Below, in pieces: positions 46,870 through 55,487 of a stretch of DNA of 64,000 nt. The DNA comes from Cytobacillus purgationiresistens (GTDB taxonomy: Bacteria > Bacillota > Bacilli > Bacillales > Cytobacillaceae), in assembly GCF_030813235.1 (NCBI RefSeq), contig NZ_JAUSUB010000022.1, forward strand, positions 1-64,000. Reading direction: 5' to 3'. The first letter of the stretch is position 1. Every line of letters starts with the position of its first letter. The position numbers were made by a program, and so were the translations under genes. The notes beneath the pieces are model-generated. The model was not told the DNA's origin. It saw only the letters and a program-made list of their open reading frames with translations, and searched no databases.

Positions 46870-47661
46870 TGGTACCAAGAATCACTGCGGGCAATAATAT
46901 AACCCTTCAAGAGCTGGAGCCTATACAGAATGGGTAAATATCCTTACCGCTGGCGATGAGCCAATACAGAGGAAAATGGACTTTGGTCCCATGCTGAATG
47001 AAATAGCACCATTGCTACATATCGGCGCTCATATTATAGGTATAAGCGGTTCCACCTTATATCAACACTCATGAGCATATAGTTAACGGATCATTCGCTA
47101 ATCCAGGTCTTGCCGCTGTTTTGCAAGGTTCCACTGGTAATATGTATATTGATGGGGCGTATTTCTCAGGGGGAGCCGACTATGCGGAAATGTTTGAAAC
47201 CACTAATGGCAACCCGATTGAACCAGGACTGTTAGTTACGGATGATAAAGTAAAACCAGCTAATTCCGAGGGTGACTATATTCGTCATTGCTACCCCATC
47301 AATGACTACGGACTCAGCTGAACTGGATTGGAATCAAAAATTCAAAACGGATAAATGGGGCAGAATCCAATATCAAAAAATGAGTATCAACCGTAATGAC
47401 AATAAACTTTCTTCTATTATGACAGATACCCCTATTCTCAATACTGACTTTGAACTGTCGCAAAATTACATTCCTCAAAGGAATAGACCAGAATGGGTGA
47501 CCGTTGGTGATGTAGGGAAATTGCTTGTCAGTGATGATGGCCCATGTAAAGTAAACATATACTGCATGCCGAAGGACGAAGGAGTTACAACTGCCTCGGA
47601 TATCGGCTATCTTGTGATTAACCGTTTAGACTGCGATCAGATTTTGATTATGATGAAATAA
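46870..47661 (+). pseudogene. Decayed peptidase-G2 (autoproteolytic) structural protein, phage or appendage type
   Basis: Three frames hold one protein: GPMLNEIAPLLHIGAHIIG, then HEHIVNGSFANPGLAAVLQG with STGNMYIDGAYFSGGADYAE, then ELDWNQKFKTDKWGRIQYQK and YIPQRNRPEWVTVGDVGKLL to TAA 47661. This is the order of the peptidase-G2 intramolecular-cleavage domain of phage tail fibres and collagen-like proteins (IDG...ADYAE...LGKLLV.DDG.C.V). At least two frameshifts (about 47070 and 47285) break it. Confidence 0.75.
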
Positions 47662-47665
47662 AACA

Positions 47666-47700
47666 AAGGGTCCAACAACAATGTGGGACCCACAATTTGT
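47666..47700 (+). terminator. Terminator-like hairpin after the G2 relic
   Basis: GGGTCC/GGACCC with A-rich and T-rich flanks. Confidence 0.5.
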
Positions 47701-47768
47701 TTCTATATATAAAATCATTTCTATGTTGAGCGTACCTCATCTATTTGAGTCCTGACTTTCCTTTTTAA

Positions 47769-48239
47769 CTACTGCTCAGCTAATGTAATCATCATTTTAT
47801 ATTGCTGAGCATCGTTAAAATCCTCTTCCGTTATTCCTAAGCTTTCGCAAGCATATTGCAAATGCTCCAGCCAGTCATTATCTTTTTGCTTGATAGCTTT
47901 AGAGCATTCATTTTCAATAAATGGCGTTGACATTCTTTTACCTATTTCTCTGAAAATCTCTAGAGCTTCCAATGACCCAGGCCAATTCCTATCCATTATC
48001 TGTCCAGCAAGCAATGGCAGTGCTCCTCTATTTCTTGGATAACCCATTTTTCTTAAAATATAAATTGCATTTCCCCAAGTTTCCTTTCCGAATTTTGGTA
48101 TTAATAGATCCACTTTATCGGGATGAACTTGTGAGAGAACTTCCATTGATTCTCTTTGTATGTCTTTTGGTAAATTCCAATTAAGATTATCAACATAGTG
48201 AATAATCTCTTCATCTTCCAAAATCACATATTCGTTCAT
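47769..48239 (-). CDS. DUF5071-like helical-repeat protein
   Basis: 156 residues. Two HEAT-like hairpins: NLPKDIQRESMEVLSQVHP, then NAIYILRKMGYPRNRGALP and NWPGSLEALEIFREIG. The NWPG...A element and the late W-x-x-x-L match the DUF5071 pattern as I know it. No signal peptide. Proteins of this kind sit in toxin immunity sets, but no toxin gene is seen nearby. Start AUG has GGGGAG upstream. Confidence 0.7.
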   Translation of the reverse strand: MNEYVILEDEEIIHYVDNLNWNLPKDIQRESMEVLSQVHPDKVDLLIPKFGKETWGNAIYILRKMGYPRNRGALPLLAGQIMDRNWPGSLEALEIFREIGKRMSTPFIENECSKAIKQKDNDWLEHLQYACESLGITEEDFNDAQQYKMMITLAEQ

Positions 48240-48353
48240 AGAGACTCCCCTGAGTTGGACGAAATTGGAATACTTTAGTACTTTCGTTTATCTGCGAGAT
48301 TTTTTCTCTTTTCTTCCCCTTTGAAGAGTCTAGAAGTTAAGTACCTATTCATT

Positions 48354-50702
48354 TCATCCAATACTAATATCTAATGCTTCTATTCTTTTTTCAACATATT
48401 TCTTGTCTTTATGTGCGTGAAAAATTTCTGCTTTTTCGATGATGACGGTTGTATTGTATTCTGGAATTTTTGCGTATTGGTCTACCACACCTTTGGGGAT
48501 CAGAATATTTCCTTCTGGCCAATATAACGCTATATTTCCCGATTTGATTTTTTCGAATTTTGCTTTGCCCTGAAATGTGCCATATTGATTATAAGCAACG
48601 ATATTATCTTTTGCCTGTATACTTAAGCGCTCAGCGTCCATCTCGTTCATGATAATATCATATCTGCCTGCACCATTGAACGGATCTTCTTCATGATAAA
48701 TCATTGAGTTAAACTGTTTCCCCCTGCGGGAAGTGACGAAGAAATGGCCTTCCGTTTTTCGCAATTCAGGAATATCGATAGCTAATAGGTTCCCTTTTCC
48801 GTCTGTTGTAGGGCAAATACCTCCTTCACATAGCCATGCACCACCCCATTGAAACACGTCTCCACGATTTTTCAGATGTTGTATCCCGTCATAATTGGGG
48901 TTAGCTTTGGCAATTTCATCGCGGATCTCTTTGGCGTGATTAAAGTGAATTTTATCTTTTTTCTCCGGGAGAACTCTAGCGGCTAAATCGATATATATTT
49001 CCCATTCCGAGCGTGCTTCCTCAATTCTTGGACCTTCTATCTCTGGACTGAAATAAACCATTCTTTCAGTGCTTGTAGAGGTTCCTCCTCCCGGCTGCTC
49101 ATACCTTGTCATCGCAGGCAGAACAATGACCTCTTCTTTTGCTTCAACAAGCGTTGATGTATTGAAGATAATGTCTTGATGCACGCGGATTTCAGCATTC
49201 TCCAGTGCTTCTTTTATGAAAGAAGGATTTGGCATTGTTTCAAGAAAATTTCCGCCACTTGTATAGAAAAGTTTAACCTTTCGTTCGTGTTCATTGGGAA
49301 GCATCAGATTCTCAAGCATTTGACCGACTGTATCTCCCTGCCACTTTGGAATGTGGAATCCCCATATTTTCTCTATCCTTTTTGCATTACTTTCATCAAA
49401 ATCACTTCCAGGAAGGACAAACGGGTCTGCTCCCATTTCTCCTGAACCCTGTACACCGCTATGTCCTCGGATAGGCATCACTCCGCAATGCTCTCTGCCA
49501 ATAAAGCCCCGAAGCATTGCAAGATTAGCCACTTGCGAGATATTATCTGTTGCAAAGCGATGCTGGGTGAGCCCCATGCTCCAAATGAAAATACCTGACT
49601 TGGATTTTGCTAAAAGCTCTGCAAACTCTACTATTCTGGCATATGACAATCCCGAGGACTGTTCAAGCAGCTTCCAATCTTGATTCTTCAAATGATTCTT
49701 CAACTTAGAAAATCCATTCGTATGCGCTTGGATAAATTGATGGTCAATAGCTGAACCCGGCTCTATTGACTCCATCTCGATCCAATGCTTCATTACCCCA
49801 TTCATAAAGGCGATGTCCCCGCCTATATTCACTTGATATACATCATCAACAATTTTCGTGCCAAATAAAGCGCTTTCCGCAATGGATGGAATCCAATAAT
49901 TCTCCATAGCAGGCTCTCGATACGGATTAATCATGATGATCTTAGTACCTGCCTTTTTAGCAGCATACATGTATTTCGTTGAAACTGGCTGATTGTTCGC
50001 AGCGACAGACCCCCAGAATACTAGCACATCCGTCCCAATCCAATCCTTATAGTTACAGCTGGCAGCACCTATCCCAAGTGATCGCTTTAAAGCGGTTTTA
50101 CTCGGAGAATGACAAATCCTTGAAGCATTATCAATATTATTCGTGCCGATGAATCGGGCAACCTTTGCTGCTGTATAGTAGACTTCATTCGTAATTCCAC
50201 GTGAAGTTAAGTAAAAAGCTAATTGCTTAGGATCGATTGATTTTATTTTTGCTGCAATCCGATTTAATGCCTCATCCCAGCTGATTCTAGTAAATTTATT
50301 TTCTCCTTTTTTTCGAGAAAGAGGAAAAGGAATGCGACCGAGCTCCCTAAGCTGAGAACTGTTCAATTCCTTCATTTTCTCAATATCCGCCAGCCATTTT
50401 TCGTCTATTGCCGGTGCGGTATTTAGTCGGAGAACATTCAGCCTTGTTGTACAAAGATGGGGACCGGTCAATGTCTGATCATACAGACCAGAAACACCTA
50501 AAGCACAGCCATCACATACTCCCTGAGTTAAAATTTTATAAGCATAAGGAAGATTATCCTTATTATCCCATGCCACCTTTAACGTATCTCTTAAATGATG
50601 CGGCTTCACCTTCCCAAGACCCATCGGAGAAAGCCCCGCCCAAAGAGATGGTTTAGGTGCAGTATTTAACTTAATCGGTCCTGTATGCTTTGTATTACCC
50701 AT
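48354..50702 (-). CDS. FdhF/YdeP-family molybdopterin oxidoreductase
   Basis: 782 residues from ATG 50702 (AAGGAG at 50712-50717, 9 bases upstream); the open frame starts 3 codons earlier with TTG. A short CDGCALG Cys motif near residue 60 precedes the molybdopterin domains: LTSRGITNEVYYTAAKVARF, then ICHSPSKTALKRS, MINPYREPA and the C-terminal MYNEMDAERLSIQ-like MPT-binding domain. E. coli YdeP is linked to acid resistance; a formate-type role is suggested by neighbours DUF2294 and an OFA transporter. No Sec/Cys catalytic residue is obvious. It lies 24 bases downstream of the five-unit hairpin array. Confidence 0.9.
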   Translation of the reverse strand: MGNTKHTGPIKLNTAPKPSLWAGLSPMGLGKVKPHHLRDTLKVAWDNKDNLPYAYKILTQGVCDGCALGVSGLYDQTLTGPHLCTTRLNVLRLNTAPAIDEKWLADIEKMKELNSSQLRELGRIPFPLSRKKGENKFTRISWDEALNRIAAKIKSIDPKQLAFYLTSRGITNEVYYTAAKVARFIGTNNIDNASRICHSPSKTALKRSLGIGAASCNYKDWIGTDVLVFWGSVAANNQPVSTKYMYAAKKAGTKIIMINPYREPAMENYWIPSIAESALFGTKIVDDVYQVNIGGDIAFMNGVMKHWIEMESIEPGSAIDHQFIQAHTNGFSKLKNHLKNQDWKLLEQSSGLSYARIVEFAELLAKSKSGIFIWSMGLTQHRFATDNISQVANLAMLRGFIGREHCGVMPIRGHSGVQGSGEMGADPFVLPGSDFDESNAKRIEKIWGFHIPKWQGDTVGQMLENLMLPNEHERKVKLFYTSGGNFLETMPNPSFIKEALENAEIRVHQDIIFNTSTLVEAKEEVIVLPAMTRYEQPGGGTSTSTERMVYFSPEIEGPRIEEARSEWEIYIDLAARVLPEKKDKIHFNHAKEIRDEIAKANPNYDGIQHLKNRGDVFQWGGAWLCEGGICPTTDGKGNLLAIDIPELRKTEGHFFVTSRRGKQFNSMIYHEEDPFNGAGRYDIIMNEMDAERLSIQAKDNIVAYNQYGTFQGKAKFEKIKSGNIALYWPEGNILIPKGVVDQYAKIPEYNTTVIIEKAEIFHAHKDKKYVEKRIEALDISIG

Positions 50703-50726
50703 AACAATCAACTCCTTAATAGAAAT

Positions 50727-51340
50727 GCGGAGGTGGCTTGCTCAGCCCCGACAAGCTTAAGACGAATGGTCATGAAGGTTGGTCTTTACCTTCTTGACCA
50801 TTTGACTTAAGACCTCGAGGGGCTAGCCACCGCAGCTGGACAAACTGAAATGCGGAGGTGGCTCGCTCAGCCCCGACAAGCTTAAGACGAATGGTCATGA
50901 AGGTTGGTCTTTACCTTCTTGACCATTTGACTTAAGACCTCGAGGGGCTAGCCACCGCAGCTGGACAAACTGAAATTCGGAGGTGGCTCGTTCAGCCCCG
51001 ACAAGCTTAAGACGAATGGTCATGAAGGTTGGTCTTTACCTTCTTGACCATTTGACTTAAGACCTCGAGGGGCTAGCCACCGCAGCTGGACAAACTGAAA
51101 TTCGGAGGTGGCTCGTTCAGCCCCGACAAGCTTAAGACGAATGGTCATGAAGGTTGGTCTTTACCTTCTTGACCATTTGACTTAAGACCTCGAGGGGCTA
51201 GCCACCGCAGCTGGACAAACTGAAATTCGGAGGTGGCTCGTTCAGCCCCGACAAGCTTAAGACGAATGGTCATGAAGGTTGGTCTTTACCTTCTTGACCA
51301 TTTGACTTAAGACCTCGAGGGGCTAGCCACCGCAGCTGGA
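50727..51340. repeat. Five-copy 125-bp tandem array of long hairpins
   Basis: Unit starts at 50727, 50852, 50977, 51102 and 51227, exactly 125 bases apart; the last lacks its 11-base linker. Each holds a stem from GCGG(AGG)TGGCT to AGCCACCGC with inner pairs AGCCCC/GGGGCT, CTTAAG/CTTAAG, ATGGTCA/TGACCAT and AAGG/CCTT. Copies 3-5 agree everywhere I compared them; copies 1-2 differ only at the first base and at two sites (TTGCTCAG, TCGCTCAG). The low drift points to recent amplification or homogenisation. It ends 10 bases from the ribosome site of the YdeP gene and would be in its mRNA leader. Confidence 0.97.
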
Positions 51341-51404
51341 ATACTTGAATTTCAATGTTTACTTACTCTTCTCCATCAAGAATAACTAAAGAGATTAAAT
51401 CTTT

Positions 51405-51454
51405 TAAAAGAAAACCATCTTGCCGCTTTGCAAAATGATGGTAATTTTTTTTTT
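51405..51454. terminator. Bidirectional terminator between DUF2294 and the hairpin array
   Basis: ACCATC/GATGGT stem flanked by TTTTTTTTTT on the plus side and TTTTCTTTT on the minus. It should end the DUF2294/transporter transcript, leaving the array with the YdeP gene. Confidence 0.7.
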
Positions 51455-51485
51455 ACATGGTCGGAGATGGACAAATAAATTCCTA

Positions 51486-51845
51486 TCATTTTTCAGATAA
51501 ATAGCCTAGATCTTTATCAAACACAAATATGGACATTCCAAAATCTCGTTCGATATCGATATCAACGAATAAATCGATTAAATTAGCTTGGAGCAATTCT
51601 TCCATTTCTACTGGCCGATTCTTTTTGTACATTTCTTTCACCATTTCTGTCCTCGCTGCTCTTAGCATTTGTTTACCTTCATCTGCACTGGCAATGAATT
51701 TTTCAACTGGTGAAAGATTTCCTTCCATTTCAGCGATTGCCCAATTTTTACAGAAAGTCGTTTTGATTTTGCTAGGTCCCTTACCCATATGTTTCTTTCT
51801 AAAAGACCTGACCAAATTGCTGAATTCGGCCTCATATTTGTTCAT
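51486..51845 (-). CDS. DUF2294 domain protein
   Basis: 119 residues, with GPSKIKTTFCKNWAIAEMEG and a basic helical middle (RTEMVKEMYKK) and DIDIERDFGMSIFVFDKD. Matches DUF2294, often near formate or molybdoenzyme genes. Cytosolic, role unknown. It follows 30 bases after the transporter gene on the same strand. Confidence 0.85.
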   Translation of the reverse strand: MNKYEAEFSNLVRSFRKKHMGKGPSKIKTTFCKNWAIAEMEGNLSPVEKFIASADEGKQMLRAARTEMVKEMYKKNRPVEMEELLQANLIDLFVDIDIERDFGMSIFVFDKDLGYLSEK

Positions 51846-51875
51846 GTTTGCTTCAGCCCTTTAATGTTATTTAAA

Positions 51876-53138
51876 TTAAACTGCGATATTATCACTTTTA
51901 TTCTGTTTTTCTCTTAGCTGATTTATATCCCTGCGGATTAATAATGAAACAACCAGCGCTACAGCAAACATACCGGCAAACACAAATAAACTTTGTGAAT
52001 AGCTGCCTGTTGTTTCCCTGATCCACGAGGCAAACATAGGGCCTGCTAAACCTGCGGCAGCCCATGCTGTCAGGATATAACCGTGAATAGCACCGAGCTG
52101 CTTCGTCCCAAACAAATCTCCAATATATGCCGGTATTGCGGCAAAGCCCCCGCCATAACATGTATAAATTATCGCTAATAACACTTGAAACAAGATAGGG
52201 TTATCAACAACGGTCAATAATGGAAAGGCAACTAATTGGATGGCAAAAAAAGCAGTATACGTATTTGGTCTCCCAATATAATCAGATATAGATGCCCAAC
52301 CGATTCTGCCAAAGCCGTTAAATGCACCTAACACACCAACAAGTGCAGCTGCAGCTACGGCACTCAAGCCGATTGTTTCTTGGGCAAGCGGTGATGCTGC
52401 TGATATGATTGCAATGCCGCAGGTCACATTTATAAATAACATAATCCAAATATAGTAAAACCTTCTTGTCTTCACTGATTCATTGGCTGTAAGCTGTGAA
52501 AGGTCTTTTTTGATTGTTGTCGTCCCTGCTGCGATCTTCTCCTCGAATCCTTTTGGACTCCACCCTTCCTTCGGCGGTTCAAGATATAGAGATGATGCCA
52601 TCATAATAATAAAGTAAGACACGCCAAGAATATAAAAGGTATTAGCAATCCCTACTGATTCAATTAAGTTTTGCATAATAGGACTGCTGATTAACGCAGC
52701 AAAGCCAAAACCCATAATAGCAAGACCAGTTGCTAATCCCCTGCGATCTGGAAACCATTTAACTAAAGTGGACACTGGAGCAATATAGCCTACCCCAAGA
52801 CCAATTCCCCCAAGAACACCATAAAAAATATATAATAAGGACAATGATTCTAAATTAATTGCCAATCCTGACCCTGTTATTCCGACTCCAAAGAAAATGG
52901 CGGCGAGAATACCCGATTTCCTCGGTCCATATTTTTCAACAAAATGACCTAAAAATGCGGCCGATAAGCCAAGAAAAAGAATGGCAAGGCTAAAAGTCAA
53001 ACTTACATCAGTTAATTCCCAGCCAAATTCCGTTACCAACGGTTTTGTAAAAACGCTCCATGCATATACAGACCCAATCGAAAGGTGGATACCAATCGCC
53101 GAAGCGGCTATTAGCCATCTGTTCTTTACCTTATCCAT
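51876..53138 (-). CDS. OFA-family MFS transporter (oxalate/formate antiporter type)
   Basis: 420 residues with 12 membrane helices. OFA-type features: IHLSIGSVYAWSVFTKPL in helix 1, LGGIGLGVGYIAPVSTLVKW, DRRGLATGLAIMGFGFAAL, and the FGTKQLGAIHGYILTAWAAA motif late. Family members swap formate and oxalate or take up other monocarboxylates. Gene context with a YdeP enzyme supports formate or oxalate, but this is inference. Confidence 0.88.
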   Translation of the reverse strand: MDKVKNRWLIAASAIGIHLSIGSVYAWSVFTKPLVTEFGWELTDVSLTFSLAILFLGLSAAFLGHFVEKYGPRKSGILAAIFFGVGITGSGLAINLESLSLLYIFYGVLGGIGLGVGYIAPVSTLVKWFPDRRGLATGLAIMGFGFAALISSPIMQNLIESVGIANTFYILGVSYFIIMMASSLYLEPPKEGWSPKGFEEKIAAGTTTIKKDLSQLTANESVKTRRFYYIWIMLFINVTCGIAIISAASPLAQETIGLSAVAAAALVGVLGAFNGFGRIGWASISDYIGRPNTYTAFFAIQLVAFPLLTVVDNPILFQVLLAIIYTCYGGGFAAIPAYIGDLFGTKQLGAIHGYILTAWAAAGLAGPMFASWIRETTGSYSQSLFVFAGMFAVALVVSLLIRRDINQLREKQNKSDNIAV

Positions 53139-53479
53139 CTTATCATCTCCTTATAAATGGTAAAAATAAAAACCGCCATGCTTTCCGATTACATGCAAAG
53201 GAAAGAGTGACGGTTAGTAATCAGCAGAGTTCGCTACCATACACCAACAGTAAACGCTTACAATCTTGAAACATCTTTTTCTAAACCGATGACAGGATCG
53301 CTATCTCGTATCAAGAAAATGACAATTCTATGAACTTTTCTAAATAGTATCACTCTTCGAAATTTTTAACAATCGTTTTCTTTACTATTTTTGTCTTTAA
53401 ATTGACAACTTCCACTATGAAAATTAGTGAAATATAGTAATATTGTATTATAATAGAAATGAACAAAGGAGATGATTGC

Positions 53480-53995
53480 ATGCCCAAAATATCATTGGCT
53501 GAAGCTGTTAAGCTAAAAAGTGTATTATCTAAACGGATTCATGAATTGGAAGAAGAAATGGACAGGCTTGCTTTTGTTGAGATTGAAAAAGGCAGTAAAC
53601 TTCCAAAACAAAATAGATTATTTCAAGATGCTGAAAAAGATATCGAAGCAATTAGAAAGGATTTTCGCCTGCTGGATAAGCTCGTGTATCGCGCAAATAT
53701 TGATCATGAAATCCAGTTTAATAATGAGTCCCTCGCGATTGTCGAAGCGATCGAACTCGCTTCACAGCTAAGAGCAAGGGCACGAAAATTCAAAGAATAC
53801 GGGGCGTCACAAAAGGAAGAATTCCTTTATATGATTGGTGAATCAAGCTCCATGATTAAGCTGGCAACCTTTGATCCTGAGGATTATCGATTAAGAGCAC
53901 TTGAATTCGACCGGAACGCTAATCGAATTTCCAATCTAATCAATGCCAAGAACTATAGCATCGAACTTGATTTTGAACGTGATAAATATTTCTAA
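53480..53995 (+). CDS. DIP1984-like (septicolysin) helical protein
   Basis: 171 residues from ATG 53480, set by AAAGGAG 8 bases upstream; the open frame begins 7 codons earlier. The N-terminal half is an acidic/basic coiled coil (ISLAEAVKLKSVLSKRIHEL), then a central LLDKLVYRANIDHEI segment and LASQLRARARKFKE. This matches the small DIP1984-like family. No signal peptide. The function is unknown. A TATAAT box lies at 53449-53454. Confidence 0.7.
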   Translation: MPKISLAEAVKLKSVLSKRIHELEEEMDRLAFVEIEKGSKLPKQNRLFQDAEKDIEAIRKDFRLLDKLVYRANIDHEIQFNNESLAIVEAIELASQLRARARKFKEYGASQKEEFLYMIGESSSMIKLATFDPEDYRLRALEFDRNANRISNLINAKNYSIELDFERDKYF

Positions 53996-54186
53996 ATCCC
54001 TTGAAGCGGTGAGACTCCTCTTCAAGGCATAGAAGACATGGAAATCTCAAGAGTGCTTTGTAAGTACTATAAACTGGTAATGGCTAAACCAATGACCGAT
54101 TACCTTTTACACATTCACCCTTAACCGATGACTTACTATGGTAATGGATGGTCGCTGACCTTTTAACTCCTGCCTGTCTTTTATGG

Positions 54187-54223
54187 ACCCCAGCTATAAA
54201 GTATAGCTGGGGTTTTATTTTTC
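54187..54223 (+). terminator. Strong terminator facing plus
   Basis: ACCCCAGCTAT/ATAGCTGGGGT, then TTTTATTTTT. It also folds on the other strand at the end of the minus-strand gene. Confidence 0.85.
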
Positions 54224-54637
54224 ATTATCATCCTTCATCAACAGCAGGAATTCCTCTTCATAGTTATCTCCCCATTTAATAGAAAACTTTTGCTGGTCAT
54301 ATTGTTTAAAATCAGTTTCGACCTCATCTCTTAATGTAAATGAATTTTCGATCAGCTCAATATCTGCACCGCCTACGTCAAATCCATATCCTTCAAGGTG
54401 CCAGCTATCAATTTGAATGTTATCATCCGTTCCCAAGTACTTCATTTGAATGAGTCGATTATATTTTCCTTCCCCTTTTGAGGTTAGCTTCAAAGAAACC
54501 TCCCATTCATCACTTTTACCTTCATACTCTTTGTTCTCACTAATCCATTCCTGATCTAAAAAATCTATAAAAAAATAAGAAATGACACTCAAAAACGCAA
54601 CAATAATCATTCCAACCGTTATCTTTTTCACCACCAT
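54215..54637 (-). CDS. Membrane-anchored protein of unknown function
   Basis: 140 residues. A single N-terminal helix (VGMIIVAFLSVISYFFIDFL) after a KK pair, then an acidic outer domain with several aromatic residues (EWEVSLKLTS, SWHLEGYGFDVGG). GGAGGGATGG precedes the start. Immediately upstream is one of two 21-bp near-palindromes. I do not recognise a family. Confidence 0.6.
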   Translation of the reverse strand: MVVKKITVGMIIVAFLSVISYFFIDFLDQEWISENKEYEGKSDEWEVSLKLTSKGEGKYNRLIQMKYLGTDDNIQIDSWHLEGYGFDVGGADIELIENSFTLRDEVETDFKQYDQQKFSIKWGDNYEEEFLLLMKDDNEK

Positions 54638-54650
54638 CCCTCCAATAAAT

Positions 54651-54790
54651 CATATTTATGTATAAATATGTCTGAGTGTCGACAATAGCTCGCCTCGCAG
54701 TAAGCTTCGGAAAATCCCATACCACTCTTTTTCATAAATTGATATGAGTTTGTCTACAATACAGCCTCTCATATTTATGTATAAATATGT
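54651..54790. repeat. Two copies of a 21-bp near-palindrome in the divergent promoter
   Basis: CATATTTATGTATAAATATG plus T occurs identically at 54651-54671 and 54770-54790, 119 bases apart. Arms CATATTTAT and ATAAATATG are perfect complements around GT. The pair lies between two divergent genes for envelope proteins, so both may be co-regulated by one dimeric protein. Confidence 0.75.
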
Positions 54791-54942
54791 AATTTTATTA
54801 TCATATAAGATTTCAAAAATCTAAATCTTTATTTATTTGCTTATAGTTCTAATTTACCGTTTGTAATAATACTGTAATGTTATGAATCTTTTTAAAGGGT
54901 AATACGTCTAATATATAGAGATATTTATTGGAGGGTTTATAC

Positions 54943-55431
54943 ATGTTTAAACTTATGTTGTCATTATCTATTGTTGGAATGAGTCTTTTTGCTTCTCCGG
55001 TGCAGTCCTTTGATGCCATGGAAGAGACAAGCTATATTGAAACAACTAACGAATCTGCAGAAAAAGAAACTAAAAATAAAACACCTGATATCAAATCATT
55101 AAAAGAAACCATTCATCCGGATTTAAGTCAAGATGAAATAATTGAACGTTTTGGAAAGCCTGATGAGGTTTTAACTGATGCCATGTATGATTTACCATTA
55201 TGGAGATATGATTTTAAGCTAGACAAGGAGTATTCAAACAAACTTGGATATGATTCAGTTGATTTCGATGCTTTGAAATCCAACAAGCTGCAATACATTG
55301 TGATGGTTTCTTTCGATCAGGAGGAAGAAAAAATCAGAAACGTGTCCATCTATTATTTGGATGATAAGAACCAGATTCATAACTATCGCCAGTTTGCAGA
55401 TGGGTATGTAAAAGATACTGTGATAGAATGA
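54943..55431 (+). CDS. Secreted BamE/SmpA-like small protein
   Basis: 162 residues from ATG 54943 (TTGGAGGG upstream; the open frame begins 5 codons earlier). A signal peptide ends near SPVQSFDA. The mature part has HPDLSQDEIIERFGKPDEVL, a typical SmpA/BamE-like helix and FGKP turn, then a WRYDF strand. Exported, probably wall-associated or released. Function unknown. Divergent from the gene at 54215. Confidence 0.7.
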   Translation: MFKLMLSLSIVGMSLFASPVQSFDAMEETSYIETTNESAEKETKNKTPDIKSLKETIHPDLSQDEIIERFGKPDEVLTDAMYDLPLWRYDFKLDKEYSNKLGYDSVDFDALKSNKLQYIVMVSFDQEEEKIRNVSIYYLDDKNQIHNYRQFADGYVKDTVIE

Positions 55432-55441
55432 TCTTGGTTTC

Positions 55442-55485
55442 AAAGAAACAGGCAAGCCTTATATTAAAGGCTTGCCTGTTTCTTT
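55442..55485. terminator. Bidirectional terminator
   Basis: AAAGAAACAGGCAAGCCTT (19 bases) is exactly complementary to the stretch at 55467-55485. Serves the convergent genes on both sides. Confidence 0.92.
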
Positions 55486-55487
55486 AA

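Noticed and set aside
50727..51340. Possible CRISPR array or rRNA/tRNA cluster
   Set aside because: The full 125-base unit repeats with no variable spacers, and no tRNA or rRNA signature occurs.
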